Below, piece by piece: positions 28,548-37,890 of a stretch of DNA of 64,000 nt. The translations under genes and the position numbers were made by a program. Source of the stretch: Nitrosomonas sp. (GTDB lineage Bacteria; Pseudomonadota; Gammaproteobacteria; Burkholderiales; Nitrosomonadaceae); contig JADJBK010000006.1 in NCBI GenBank assembly GCA_016703745.1, positions 1,364,001 through 1,428,000 on the forward strand, in the 5' to 3' direction. The notes beneath the pieces were generated by a model. The model worked only from the letters and a program-made list of their open reading frames with translations, was not told the DNA's origin and ran no database searches. Each line of letters starts with the position of its first letter. The first letter of the stretch is position 1.

Positions 28548-29762
28548 ATGAAAAACAATGTTATTTTAATAACGGGCCTAATCACTTTAGTAGCATCATT
28601 ATTTTTCTGGTTGAAAAGTGAACCGGATAACGCGCAGACAGCAGATGGCAAACCCAGCCTGCCGCCCACCGCCATCATGGTTAGCCCGGTGGGAAATCAG
28701 GATGTTGCCGTGACGCTAAAACTAAACGGTATCCTCACCACCATTCAGTCGGTCGATATCAGACCCCAGGTCAGTGCCATAATCCGAGAAATCCATATCC
28801 GAGAAGGACAATCTGTCCAGCAGGGTCAGCTATTATTCACACTTGACATGCGCACGGAAGAGGCCAACCTGAACAAAGCACGCGCCCAGGCAGAAAAGAC
28901 TCGCACCGATCTGCGTAATGCTGAACGTCATTTTCAGCGCCAGAGCCAACTGTTTTCTCAGAACTTTATTGCGCGCTCCCTGCTCGATGAAGCAGAAAAC
29001 CAGGTCAATCTTCTGAAAAATCAACTTAAGCTCGATCTGGCAGCCGTGGAAGCGGATCGTGTTACCCGTAGTCACGGCAAAATCCATTCTCCGATCAGTG
29101 GCCGTACCGGTGCTATTCCGTTTCATATCGGCACATTGGTCGGGCCAGATACAGGTTCATTGGTTAACATCACCCGCATCGATCCGATTCACGTCAGTTT
29201 TGAATTGCCGGAACAGGCGCTGCCCAATCTTCAGATAGCATTGGCCAGAAGCGAAGTCGTGATCAACGTACACTCTCCCCAGCCTGAATCATTCTCTCGG
29301 CAAGGCAAGATTATTTTTATTGATAACAAAGTCAATGCCGCCAGTGGCACTATCCTGGTCAAAGCAGAAATTCCCAATGCGGACAATTATCTCTGGCCTG
29401 GACGGCATGTTGAAGTAACACTCGCACCGCAGGTACTACAGAATGCTGCCACCGTACCGACCACTGCCCTGATGGTTGGGCCACGAGGGCAATTCGTTTA
29501 TGTCCTGGCTGAGGACGATAGTGTCAGACCACAGCCCGTGAAATCCCTGCAGGTACAGGATGGGCTAGCGGCTATTGAAGGCATTGCGACGGGTATTTGC
29601 GTAGTTGTCGAAGGTATGCAGCAAGTTTTTCCTGGCAGCAAGGTGAAAATTGCCGATCCTGCAGAAAACTGGCAAGCATGCACCCGGGTAGCCGCACCAG
29701 AAAAACCAGTGCAGAGAAGTGATGGCAAACGGCCACCCTATGCCATGGAGCAAACATCATGA
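28548..29762 (+). CDS. RND efflux periplasmic adaptor (MFP)
   Basis: HlyD/AcrA-family adaptor, 404 residues. An N-terminal helix (about 4-22) has no lipobox Cys, so it is anchored or secreted rather than lipidated. The lipoyl halves are IRPQVSAIIREIHIREGQSVQQGQLLF and SHGKIHSPISGRTGAIPFHIGTLV, flanking an alpha-hairpin (about 100-165) that begins with the TEEANLNKARAQ segment. A beta-barrel domain (DPIHVSFELPEQALPNL) follows. It overlaps the pump gene by 4 bases (ATGA). Arrangement and sequence resemble MdtA-type multidrug or metabolite adaptors. Confidence 0.92.
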   Translation: MKNNVILITGLITLVASLFFWLKSEPDNAQTADGKPSLPPTAIMVSPVGNQDVAVTLKLNGILTTIQSVDIRPQVSAIIREIHIREGQSVQQGQLLFTLDMRTEEANLNKARAQAEKTRTDLRNAERHFQRQSQLFSQNFIARSLLDEAENQVNLLKNQLKLDLAAVEADRVTRSHGKIHSPISGRTGAIPFHIGTLVGPDTGSLVNITRIDPIHVSFELPEQALPNLQIALARSEVVINVHSPQPESFSRQGKIIFIDNKVNAASGTILVKAEIPNADNYLWPGRHVEVTLAPQVLQNAATVPTTALMVGPRGQFVYVLAEDDSVRPQPVKSLQVQDGLAAIEGIATGICVVVEGMQQVFPGSKVKIADPAENWQACTRVAAPEKPVQRSDGKRPPYAMEQTS

Positions 29763-32700
29763 CCCTGCCAGAATTGTGTATTCGCCGTCCGGTCATGACG
29801 GTGCTGCTGTCACTGGCCGCCATGATTGGTGGATTGCTTGCCTATCAGAACATTCCGATTGCTTCGCTTCCAAACATCGATACTCCGGTGATCACCGTGA
29901 CTGCCATCTTACCAGGTGCAGGCCCGGAGACTATGGCAACCGCTGTTGCAACCCCGATGGAACGTCAGTTTGCCAACATCGCTGGTCTTGCGCAGATCAG
30001 TTCCACTAACCGCCGAGGGCTTACAACCATTTCCCTGGAATTTGTACCCGAACGCGATATTGATGGAGCCACTATCGATATTCAGTCCGCCCTGCTCAAC
30101 GCGCAGCGGCTGCTTCCGGTGGAAATGACAACGTTTCCGTCTTACCGCAAGATCAGTCCAACTGATCTCTCCAGCGTACTACTCTCCCTGGTGTCGGATA
30201 CTCTCCCCTACGCTGAACTCAATCGCTTTGCCGAAAACTTCATTGCACCGGCATTATCAACCTTGCCTGGCATTGCCGAAGTACGTATCAACGGACAGAA
30301 AAAATACGCGGTCAGAATCAACGTTGATCCGGTCTTGCTGGCCTCACGCGATCTGACCATTAACGACGTTGGTACTGCACTGGCGCAGATCAACAATAAT
30401 TCCCCCATGGGTACACTCGAAGGACAGCGTCAGATACTGGTAATCGAGACTGGCAACCAGCTTGCCAATGCCGCCGATTTCTCGCAGGTTATTATCAAGA
30501 CCACTGCCGACGGCCGCCCGATTCGATTGGCTGAGATCGCCACCATTGAGGACAGCGTAGAATCCACCAAAACCGCCAGCTGGACTGATGGCAAGCAATC
30601 TCTGAGTCTCTCTGTCTATACCCAGCCGGGTGCCAATCTGGTAACGTCAGTCGACGCGGTTAAGAAAACACTGGTTCGTCTTAATGAACAATTACCTCCC
30701 TCAGTTCGCCTGCAGGTACTGGTGGATCGCTCACTAGCGGTTCGTGAAGCCATACACGATGCACAGATCACGTTTGTGTTCACTGTGCTGCTGGTAGTAC
30801 TGGTAATTTTTCTGTTCCTGAGAAAACCTCGCGCCACGTTGATACCGGTGTTCTCGCTGCCCATATCGATTCTGGTCACCTTCATCTTCATTCGCACCAT
30901 GGGGTTTACACTCGACAATATTTCGCTTCTCGCCATCACGCTTGCGGTAGGGTTAGTTGTCGATGACGCCATCGTGGTGCTGGAAAATATCGTTCGCCAC
31001 AGCGAACAAGGTCTGTCTCCGATGCAGGCCGCAATCAAGGGATCCCGCGAGATCACCTTTACGATCATCTCAATTTCTCTATCACTTGCCATTGCATTCA
31101 TTCCACTGTTTTTCATCTCAGGCGTTATTGGCCAGATGTTCGAGGAATTTGCTGCAGTAATCACCGTAGCGGTACTGGTCTCGGCAGTGGTATCGCTCAC
31201 CCTGGTGCCGATGCTCGCAAGTCGCCAGCCACCCGAATCCTCACGCCCAGACAGACTGGCATTTCTCACTAACTGGTTCACGATAATTTTTGACTGGCTG
31301 ACAACAGGCTATACGTATCTGCTCGACTGGTCACTGGCACACCGCAAAACAATTCTGCTGATTGCCATTAGCACCCTGTTTGTCTCAGTTTCTTTGTTCA
31401 TGATGCTACCCAAAGGTTTTTTCCCAGAGGAAGATACTGGCCGCGTGATGGTCGTGATCGAAGCAGCCGAAGAAATCGCTTTTCCCGCGATGACTGATTT
31501 GCTCCAGCAGGCGATAGCAATCATCGGCCAGCATCCTCACGTCCAGAACAACGTGGTTTTTACCGAAGGTTCCAACGTTGCCCGTTTTCTGATTGACCTC
31601 AAGCCACGCGCCGATCGTCCTCCCGCAAAGGAAATCCAGGAATCACTGCGCAAGAGTCTGCAGGCCATGGCAGGAATTCGCGCGTTCGTATCCAGCATGA
31701 ACAATATCCGGCTCGGTAGCGTAGGCAGCAGAAGCCGTTTTCAGTATGTGCTGCGCGGGTTGCTGACCGACGAGCTTTACCCGACGGCGGATAGCATGAT
31801 AAATAAAATGCGTGGGAATCCGGTATTTCGTGATGTCAGCGGTAACATGCAATTGCGCAGCCTGCAGGCAAAAATTGAAATTGACCGCGACAAGGCGCAG
31901 TTGCTGGGGGTGGATTCCGCCACTATCCGCTCAGCGATGTTTGATGCATTTGGTGAACGGCAAATCGCAAGCATTTATACGGCAAGTGATACCTATCGCG
32001 TCATTCTGCAGGCGGATGACGCACATCGTGTCGATGAAAATGCGCTGAGCAGTATTCATGTCCGATCGGAACGGGGTAATCTGGTACCGCTATCCAGCAT
32101 GGTCAGCGTGACGCGCGGCTTTGGTCCATCTACTATCAACCGCATGGGTCAACTCGAAGCCATCACCCTGTCGTTCAATCTCGCTCCGGATACCGCACTG
32201 GGTGAGGCAACCGCCCTGATTACTCAGTTTGAGCGCGAAATTGGCATACCGGACAGCATTGTCACCAGCTATGCGGGTGATGCTGCTGCCTTTCAGACCA
32301 GCCAGACCGGGCAACTGATTCTGATCATCTCGTCACTGCTCGTCATTTACGTTTTGCTCGGCGTGCTCTACGAGAGCTATATCCACCCGATTACCATTCT
32401 GTCGGGGTTGCCCTCAGCAGCAGTGGGCGCGTTGCTCACCCTGTGGCTATTTGATCTCGATATTTCTATCATCGCGATGATCGGCATGCTGCTTTTGATT
32501 GCAATCGTCAAGAAAAACGCGATCATGATGATCGATTTTGCACTGGTAGCACAGCGCACCCAGCAACTGCCACCGTTACAAGCTATTCGCAGCGCCTGCC
32601 TGCTGCGCTTTCGCCCAATCATGATGACCACTCTCACCGCGCTGGTTGGTGCGTTGCCAATTGCCATGGGATTAGGCGCAGGTGCCGAGCTTCGTCAGCC

Positions 32701-32881
32701 GCTGGGTCTAGTTGTTGTAGGTGGACTGTTGTTTTCGCAAGTCATCACCCTGATCATCACACCAGTGATTTATCTGTACCTCGACCGCTTTTCCGGTTGT
32801 GGTCCGATTGAAATTGATCATGATGAGAATTCCATCGGAAACCACACCATTACACGAAATTCGCTCTCAAAACCTTTTTAA
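29759..32881 (+). CDS. RND efflux pump, inner-membrane transporter (AcrB/MdtB-like)
   Basis: Proton-driven efflux transporter of 1040 residues with twelve predicted helices and two large periplasmic loops. The HAE-1 signature begins LCIRRPVMTVLLSLAAMIGG. The TM4 proton-relay aspartates occur in GLVVDDAIVVLENIVRH, and the TM10 lysine in LLLIAIVKKNAIMMIDFAL. It overlaps the adaptor gene by 4 bases. No outer-membrane factor gene follows; the next 250 bases are noncoding. The substrate is unknown; the HAE-1 type points to organic compounds rather than metal ions. Confidence 0.94.
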   Translation: MTLPELCIRRPVMTVLLSLAAMIGGLLAYQNIPIASLPNIDTPVITVTAILPGAGPETMATAVATPMERQFANIAGLAQISSTNRRGLTTISLEFVPERDIDGATIDIQSALLNAQRLLPVEMTTFPSYRKISPTDLSSVLLSLVSDTLPYAELNRFAENFIAPALSTLPGIAEVRINGQKKYAVRINVDPVLLASRDLTINDVGTALAQINNNSPMGTLEGQRQILVIETGNQLANAADFSQVIIKTTADGRPIRLAEIATIEDSVESTKTASWTDGKQSLSLSVYTQPGANLVTSVDAVKKTLVRLNEQLPPSVRLQVLVDRSLAVREAIHDAQITFVFTVLLVVLVIFLFLRKPRATLIPVFSLPISILVTFIFIRTMGFTLDNISLLAITLAVGLVVDDAIVVLENIVRHSEQGLSPMQAAIKGSREITFTIISISLSLAIAFIPLFFISGVIGQMFEEFAAVITVAVLVSAVVSLTLVPMLASRQPPESSRPDRLAFLTNWFTIIFDWLTTGYTYLLDWSLAHRKTILLIAISTLFVSVSLFMMLPKGFFPEEDTGRVMVVIEAAEEIAFPAMTDLLQQAIAIIGQHPHVQNNVVFTEGSNVARFLIDLKPRADRPPAKEIQESLRKSLQAMAGIRAFVSSMNNIRLGSVGSRSRFQYVLRGLLTDELYPTADSMINKMRGNPVFRDVSGNMQLRSLQAKIEIDRDKAQLLGVDSATIRSAMFDAFGERQIASIYTASDTYRVILQADDAHRVDENALSSIHVRSERGNLVPLSSMVSVTRGFGPSTINRMGQLEAITLSFNLAPDTALGEATALITQFEREIGIPDSIVTSYAGDAAAFQTSQTGQLILIISSLLVIYVLLGVLYESYIHPITILSGLPSAAVGALLTLWLFDLDISIIAMIGMLLLIAIVKKNAIMMIDFALVAQRTQQLPPLQAIRSACLLRFRPIMMTTLTALVGALPIAMGLGAGAELRQPLGLVVVGGLLFSQVITLIITPVIYLYLDRFSGCGPIEIDHDENSIGNHTITRNSLSKPF

Positions 32882-33131
32882 ATATTGGTTTCTCCACAAT
32901 GGAGTAGTGTGCGAACGTGCCGTCACCAAAGCGCAACCGGTATCGTTTCATTTCCGGGCATGATGGCTGGCGCCGACTTTGACTGGAACGCCTGATAAAC
33001 CACTCAAATCCGGATAATTCACTGCCCATGGCTCACACGCCGAAAATTACGCACACAAGATTCAACCCTATATCCTCTGGCCGGCTATATTACAATAGCA
33101 ACATTAGTCATTTTTTGAGGAACATATATCA

Positions 33132-33590
33132 ATGAAACCATCTACCGTTTTCAAGAAATTAACAATTCTTACCGGGTTCCTGTCTGTTGCCGCCATCACG
33201 GCTCCAGCGCAGGCATCAAGCCCATACATTTCCTGTTCGATGAATTACAAACTCAGCGGATGGTCATTTGTCGTCAAGCACTATGATGGTACGGGCAACG
33301 TCACCTGTAGCAACGGTCAACGTGCCCAGGTTAAATTGACTTCAAGAAGCATCGGTTTCACCATTGGTCAATCTGACATAGAAGGAGTCGGTTATTTTTC
33401 AGAATTGAAAGATATCAGTGAAATTTATGGCGTTTTTATCGCGCTTGAAGGACATATTGGCGCGGTGAAATCCGGACACGGCCAGGTGATGACACGTGGC
33501 ATGGTTTCGCTGGCCATTTCCGGAGCAGGTCGTGGATTTGATATCGGGGTAACCCTGGGCGGCCTGGATATTTCACCGCTTAACCGTTAA
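33132..33590 (+). CDS. Small secreted protein of unknown function
   Basis: A 152-residue protein with a clear signal peptide (hydrophobic to about residue 24, cut after APAQA). The mature part starts with SSPYISCSMNYKLSGWSFVV. It has two cysteines (Cys35 and Cys57 by count) that may form a disulfide, and a glycine-rich beta-type second half (GHIGAVKSGHGQVMTRGM, GRGFDIGVTLGGLDIS). GAGGAA lies 11 bases before the ATG. I do not recognise the family with confidence. It is a single gene, convergent with flgL; secretion to the periplasm or outside is the only supported claim. Confidence 0.75.
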   Translation: MKPSTVFKKLTILTGFLSVAAITAPAQASSPYISCSMNYKLSGWSFVVKHYDGTGNVTCSNGQRAQVKLTSRSIGFTIGQSDIEGVGYFSELKDISEIYGVFIALEGHIGAVKSGHGQVMTRGMVSLAISGAGRGFDIGVTLGGLDISPLNR

Positions 33591-33629
33591 AGCCGGAAAA
33601 CCAACGGCGGGTATAACCCGACCAAACCC

Positions 33630-34838
33630 TCAAATCTTGTTAAACAAGGACAACCCCGAGATACGGATGAAGGATTGCTGTGCGGCTTCGAGCAACGCCT
33701 GCTGACGGGTCAGATCTGAAATAGCCTGAGCAAAATCCAGATCCTGCAGGCGGGAGAGCGACTGCTGATATTGAACGGCGGTATCTTCACCGGCCTGCTG
33801 CAGTGAGTCGATTTCCTGCAGGCGCGCGCCTGCTGCGGCACGTGTGCCCAATACGTTAGTCAGCGCATGATCAAGATTCTGCAATGCAGTGTTCATACTA
33901 TTGGTTAGCTTCGCGTTACCAGTGCTGCCCGTTGCGGGAGTTTCCAGCGCGGTAATGAAATTATTGATCGTTACAAATAGACTTTCATGACGGCTGGGAT
34001 GTACGGTGAATGTGTCACCATCGGCAGGCGCACCCTTGATGGCAAATTGCAGCCCTTCAAAGCTGATCGCTTCCCCACTACTATAGGGATTGCTGCTGGA
34101 CAATACCGCTCCGGTGGTCACGTTGGTTACGTCAAAAGTTGTCACGCCCGCGTTAACCTTGAAACTGATTTCATAATTATTCCCGGTCAGGCTGGCGGCA
34201 TCGCTTACTGAACCGGCATTGATCACGCCGCTACCAGTATTGGAATCTTTCGCGGCGGTCACAAACGTGCCATTGCCGTTCCTGATCTGCTCAAAAATTG
34301 CGAGTCCAGTTTCACTGACGGGCAGTTGCCGGGAGGCAGAAACCTGCGCCAGACGTTGACCCTGATCACCCTTATACTCCACGCCACCGGCCACCTGCAC
34401 GAAAGGCTGGGTTTTCCCCTGGAAACCGGAGAACAGATAATTGCCCTCGTCGTCGGTTGCGTTGGCCAATCCCAGCAATTCCTCGAAACGCCCGCGCAGT
34501 TCGGTCGCCATGTTTGAGCGGTCGCTGTCGGAGAGTACCGGGTTACCGGCCGCCACTGCCAGCGATTGCACATTCTGGATCAGGTTGGTAACACCGCCCA
34601 GCGTGCTCTCAACCAGTTTAAGGCTGTCTCCTGCCCGCTGGCGATTCTCCGCGTACTGGGTATTCAATGAGGCCGCCTGGGTTAATTCATGCGCACGCGC
34701 TGCGCCAATCGGATCATCGGACGGTGTCACAATGCGTTTGCCGGTTGAAATTTGCTGTTGCAGTTTGAATAATGAATTCTGTTGCTGCAGCATGGATTTT
34801 GTGCCTTGATCAAACAAGGTATTGGTGCTGACGCGCAT
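33630..34838 (-). CDS. flgL: Flagellar hook-associated protein 3 FlgL
   Basis: Second hook-filament junction protein, 402 residues. Its N-terminus MRVSTNTLFDQGTKSMLQQQNSLFKLQQQISTGKRI and the C-terminal helical LQEIDSLQQAGEDTAVQYQQSLSRLQDLDF-AQAISDLTRQQ segment match the flagellin-like D0 domains. The middle (about 150-290) is a variable surface domain. It is the last gene of the flgBCDEFGHIJKL unit, 36 bases after flgK. Confidence 0.95.
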   Translation of the reverse strand: MRVSTNTLFDQGTKSMLQQQNSLFKLQQQISTGKRIVTPSDDPIGAARAHELTQAASLNTQYAENRQRAGDSLKLVESTLGGVTNLIQNVQSLAVAAGNPVLSDSDRSNMATELRGRFEELLGLANATDDEGNYLFSGFQGKTQPFVQVAGGVEYKGDQGQRLAQVSASRQLPVSETGLAIFEQIRNGNGTFVTAAKDSNTGSGVINAGSVSDAASLTGNNYEISFKVNAGVTTFDVTNVTTGAVLSSSNPYSSGEAISFEGLQFAIKGAPADGDTFTVHPSRHESLFVTINNFITALETPATGSTGNAKLTNSMNTALQNLDHALTNVLGTRAAAGARLQEIDSLQQAGEDTAVQYQQSLSRLQDLDFAQAISDLTRQQALLEAAQQSFIRISGLSLFNKI

Positions 34839-34874
34839 GATGGTTTTTCCCTCCGTACTTGACTAATTATTTTT

Positions 34875-36770
34875 TCAAATTCTGAGCAGCGTATCGAACA
34901 GCGAATTGCTGACTTCGATCACCTTGCTGGATGCCTGGAAAGCCTGCTGGTAACGCAACAGATTGGCCGCCTCTTCTTCCAGATTGACGCCGGAGAGGGA
35001 TTGCAGCGACTGGTCCGTCTGCGCGAGCAGATTCGCCTGTGCCGTATTCATCACCTCCAGCTCACGGGTTTTGTTGCCGATCTGGCTGACCAGGCGCGCA
35101 TAACCGGATTGCAGTGACGCCGTATCATTCAACAGCGTGTTTTTTGTTTGCAGCCCGGCCAGCAGCAAGGCATTGCGGTTATCCGCGACACCACTGGTAT
35201 TGGCCTCGATTTTGAACGTATCCCCCGCTGCCGGCTCACCACTGATCTGCACCGTCAGCCCGTTGAAACTGATATCGGCGCCGGGTGTGTATATCAGACC
35301 AGTTGCTGCGGCACCAGTGCCAACAATATTGAACTGCCCAGAGGAGGTAAAAGTGAGTGTCACCGGCTGTTGCAGATTCGTATCCAGAGCATCCACCTTG
35401 CCCGCGCTGATCTTGCCGGTTCCGGTATTGCTGGTGGCGGCTTCAGTACGAATTGGCGCGGCGGCGGCAATCTTCGCAGTATCGCTGATGGCGACCTCAA
35501 TATTTTTGGCGGCCTGGCGAGTGGGCTGAATGACAAAGTGTTCACCCGCCGCCATGCTGCTACTGGTGATGCTCAACCCATCCAGTGTCAAGGGCGAAGC
35601 TGTAGTGGGTGCGGTTGTCGAACTGATCGAGGTTTGATCCGTCAGCCGTGTCAGCGTAAAATTTGTGCCGTTGTAATCGAAGCGATAGTCACTCGCAGTC
35701 AACTTGCTCACGTCGCTGATGGTCGCCGTTACGCTGGAAGCAGGTGCATTATCACGCGACGACATAATTTCTGGCTCAGGTACTTTAAAAAAGTCTCCAC
35801 CAAGCACGCCACTTAGATCCTGCCCAAGGCGATGCTGATCGTTAAAGGTTTGCGCCAGACCGAGCGCCAGCAGGCCAAATTCATTCTGCGCCTGATCGAG
35901 CGTCTCGTTGCGAAACGCGATGAGCCCACCCATGCTGCCGCCTTGCAACTGGTGTTCCGGAATCAGCACGGTTTTGTTGCCCAGATCCATCGCCACTGTC
36001 AATCGCTGCGGGTCTTCCCTGGAAGGCACCGTTTTCAGCGCCATGGTTTCCGAACCCACCACCAGTGCCTGACCATTGCCGATAAACACATTGTGATGTC
36101 CGTTATCCTGCCGCACGACCGAAACATTGGCCAGCTTGCCCAGATCCCGCACCAACGCATCGCGCTGGTCACGCAGATCATTGGCGGGTTGCCCACCGGA
36201 TGAACCTTCCACCGTTTGAATATTGAGGTTCATTCTGCCGATCTGTTGCGCCAGCGAATTGATTTCGTCAACGGTGCTGGTCAACTGACTGTTGACGCCA
36301 TCGCGCACTTCATTGAAGCGATGATCCATCGACTGGAAGCGTCCTGTGAGCGCTTCGGCATTACTCAGCATCGCCTCGCGCGAAGGCACGGAAGCCGGGT
36401 TGGCCGCGACATCCTGCACCGCGTTAAAAAAGGCGTGCAATGCGGGGGTCAATCCCGATGATGTGTCTGCCAGCAGATTGTCGAGTTGTTTGATTTCGTT
36501 GTAATAACTGTCCAGCTGGCTGCTTTGGGTTTGTGTCTGTAGTGCCTGGGTAAACAGAAACTGGCTGAATACGCGCTGTACTGTCGACACCTGTACGCCC
36601 TGGCCAATAAATCCATTTCCACGCCGATCTGGAATATTGGTGCTGGCAATCGCCTGCTGGCGGTTATAGCCGGGGGTCGATGCGTTACTGATATTGTGGC
36701 TGGTGGTCAACAATTGCGCCTGCGCGGTTTGCAGACCGGAGACACCGATGTTCAGAATACTGTTTCCCAT
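34875..36770 (-). CDS. flgK: Flagellar hook-associated protein 1 FlgK
   Basis: First hook-filament junction protein, 631 residues. The N-terminus shows the rod/hook family motif SGLQTAQAQLLTTSHNISNASTPGYNRQ. The C-terminus ends SGVNLEEEAANLLRYQQAFQASSKVIEVSNSLFDTLL, typical of FlgK. A long middle domain (about 330-560) contains threonine/serine-rich beta repeats and accounts for its size, slightly above that of E. coli FlgK (547). AAGGA lies 7 bases before the ATG. It follows flgJ after an 81-base gap that could hold a separate late promoter, though no clear sigma-28 box was seen. Confidence 0.96.
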   Translation of the reverse strand: MGNSILNIGVSGLQTAQAQLLTTSHNISNASTPGYNRQQAIASTNIPDRRGNGFIGQGVQVSTVQRVFSQFLFTQALQTQTQSSQLDSYYNEIKQLDNLLADTSSGLTPALHAFFNAVQDVAANPASVPSREAMLSNAEALTGRFQSMDHRFNEVRDGVNSQLTSTVDEINSLAQQIGRMNLNIQTVEGSSGGQPANDLRDQRDALVRDLGKLANVSVVRQDNGHHNVFIGNGQALVVGSETMALKTVPSREDPQRLTVAMDLGNKTVLIPEHQLQGGSMGGLIAFRNETLDQAQNEFGLLALGLAQTFNDQHRLGQDLSGVLGGDFFKVPEPEIMSSRDNAPASSVTATISDVSKLTASDYRFDYNGTNFTLTRLTDQTSISSTTAPTTASPLTLDGLSITSSSMAAGEHFVIQPTRQAAKNIEVAISDTAKIAAAAPIRTEAATSNTGTGKISAGKVDALDTNLQQPVTLTFTSSGQFNIVGTGAAATGLIYTPGADISFNGLTVQISGEPAAGDTFKIEANTSGVADNRNALLLAGLQTKNTLLNDTASLQSGYARLVSQIGNKTRELEVMNTAQANLLAQTDQSLQSLSGVNLEEEAANLLRYQQAFQASSKVIEVSNSLFDTLLRI

Positions 36771-36851
36771 GATTCAATCCTTATATTTTTAAATCCTGAT
36801 GAGTGTTGTTAACGACAAATACCGCGCCAAATTAACCCTGTTGATCTGCTT

Positions 36852-37880
36852 TTATCCGCCAGTTGCTTTGATGTTGAAAACATCGCTGTTGATGATATTG
36901 ATCAATTTTTTGGCATAGTGTGGATCAGTCGCATAACCGGCCTCCTGCAATCCCCACGCAAATGCTGTCGCACTGCGGCTTTTCACCACAGGCGCATAGC
37001 GGGAGTGGTTTTGCAGCAAATTGGCATAATCCCGGAACGCCTCTTCAAACGAAGCGTAGGCACGAAACTTCTCGCTCAGCTTCTGTGGTTTGCCATCAAT
37101 AAACTCGGTGGTCGTGGCTTCAACAACCCTGCCGCGCCAGGAAGAACCCGCCTTGATGCCAAACAGGTTGAAGCTGGGCGCATTGTTGCTGTCACGAATC
37201 TGATGCTTGCCCCAGCCGGTTTCCAGCGCTGCCTGCGCGATCATGAATCGTTCAGGAATGCCGGTTTCCTGCGCAATTTTTCTGGCATGTGGCAATAACT
37301 CAGCGACAAATTCCCGGGGTTGACGCAACATCGGTTCCATTATCGCTATCCGTTCCGGCTTGATTGCCACCAGCGGTTCACTGGCTTGCGTTGGCGCCAT
37401 GCCGGAAAAATTGGGTTTTGCGATTGCCACATGGGAATCATTTGCCCACAATCGCACGGGCAAATCTCCTGGCTGACTGGGTGACAGATTGACCAGCGGC
37501 GCCGTCTGCCGGTTGGCAAGTGTATCCAGCTTTGCGTTTGCCTCACCGATTGCGGTTTCCGGATTGGCATCCGCATCGATGGATTGGGTTAATTGCTGCA
37601 CAATCAGGTCAGCCAGACCAATGCCTTTTTCAGCAAAGTTCTGCGCCATCTGCTGATCGAGCATTTGTGTATAGAATTTCGATTGCTCATTTTCAAACAA
37701 CCCCTTTTCGGGTGAAGCATCGCGCATGCTTTTCAGCATCATATTGACAAATAATGCCTCGAATTGTCTGGCGGCCTGGCGCAATCCTTCCTCTGGGTTT
37801 TGTCTGGCATGATGGCGCAGCTTCTCGATATGTTGACTATCGATTGCCAGCTGACTGGTAAGGTCGGGGGTATTGATCAT
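36852..37880 (-). CDS. flgJ: FlgJ: rod-cap scaffold and peptidoglycan glucosaminidase
   Basis: Two-domain protein of 342 residues from the ATG at 37880 (MINTPDLTSQLAIDSQHIEK); an upstream in-frame GTG at 37922 would overlap flgI. Residues about 30-100 form the rod-cap domain (ARQFEALFVNMMLKSMRDASP). The C-terminal half (about 190-340) is a flagellum-specific muramidase/glucosaminidase domain with FMIAQAALETGWGKHQI, which contains the catalytic Glu, and FRAYASFEEAFRDYANLL. It punctures the wall for rod passage. Confidence 0.95.
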   Translation of the reverse strand: MINTPDLTSQLAIDSQHIEKLRHHARQNPEEGLRQAARQFEALFVNMMLKSMRDASPEKGLFENEQSKFYTQMLDQQMAQNFAEKGIGLADLIVQQLTQSIDADANPETAIGEANAKLDTLANRQTAPLVNLSPSQPGDLPVRLWANDSHVAIAKPNFSGMAPTQASEPLVAIKPERIAIMEPMLRQPREFVAELLPHARKIAQETGIPERFMIAQAALETGWGKHQIRDSNNAPSFNLFGIKAGSSWRGRVVEATTTEFIDGKPQKLSEKFRAYASFEEAFRDYANLLQNHSRYAPVVKSRSATAFAWGLQEAGYATDPHYAKKLINIINSDVFNIKATGG

Positions 37881-37890
37881 GCCAGGCTCA

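Noticed and set aside
30616..31281. A 221-codon frame antisense to the RND pump gene
   Set aside because: The translation is rich in Ser, Thr and Met with no family features, as expected from the reverse of membrane-helix codons.
32882..33131. An outer-membrane channel gene or small RNA after the RND pump
   Set aside because: The 250 bases have no open frame of note and no convincing hairpin with a T run.
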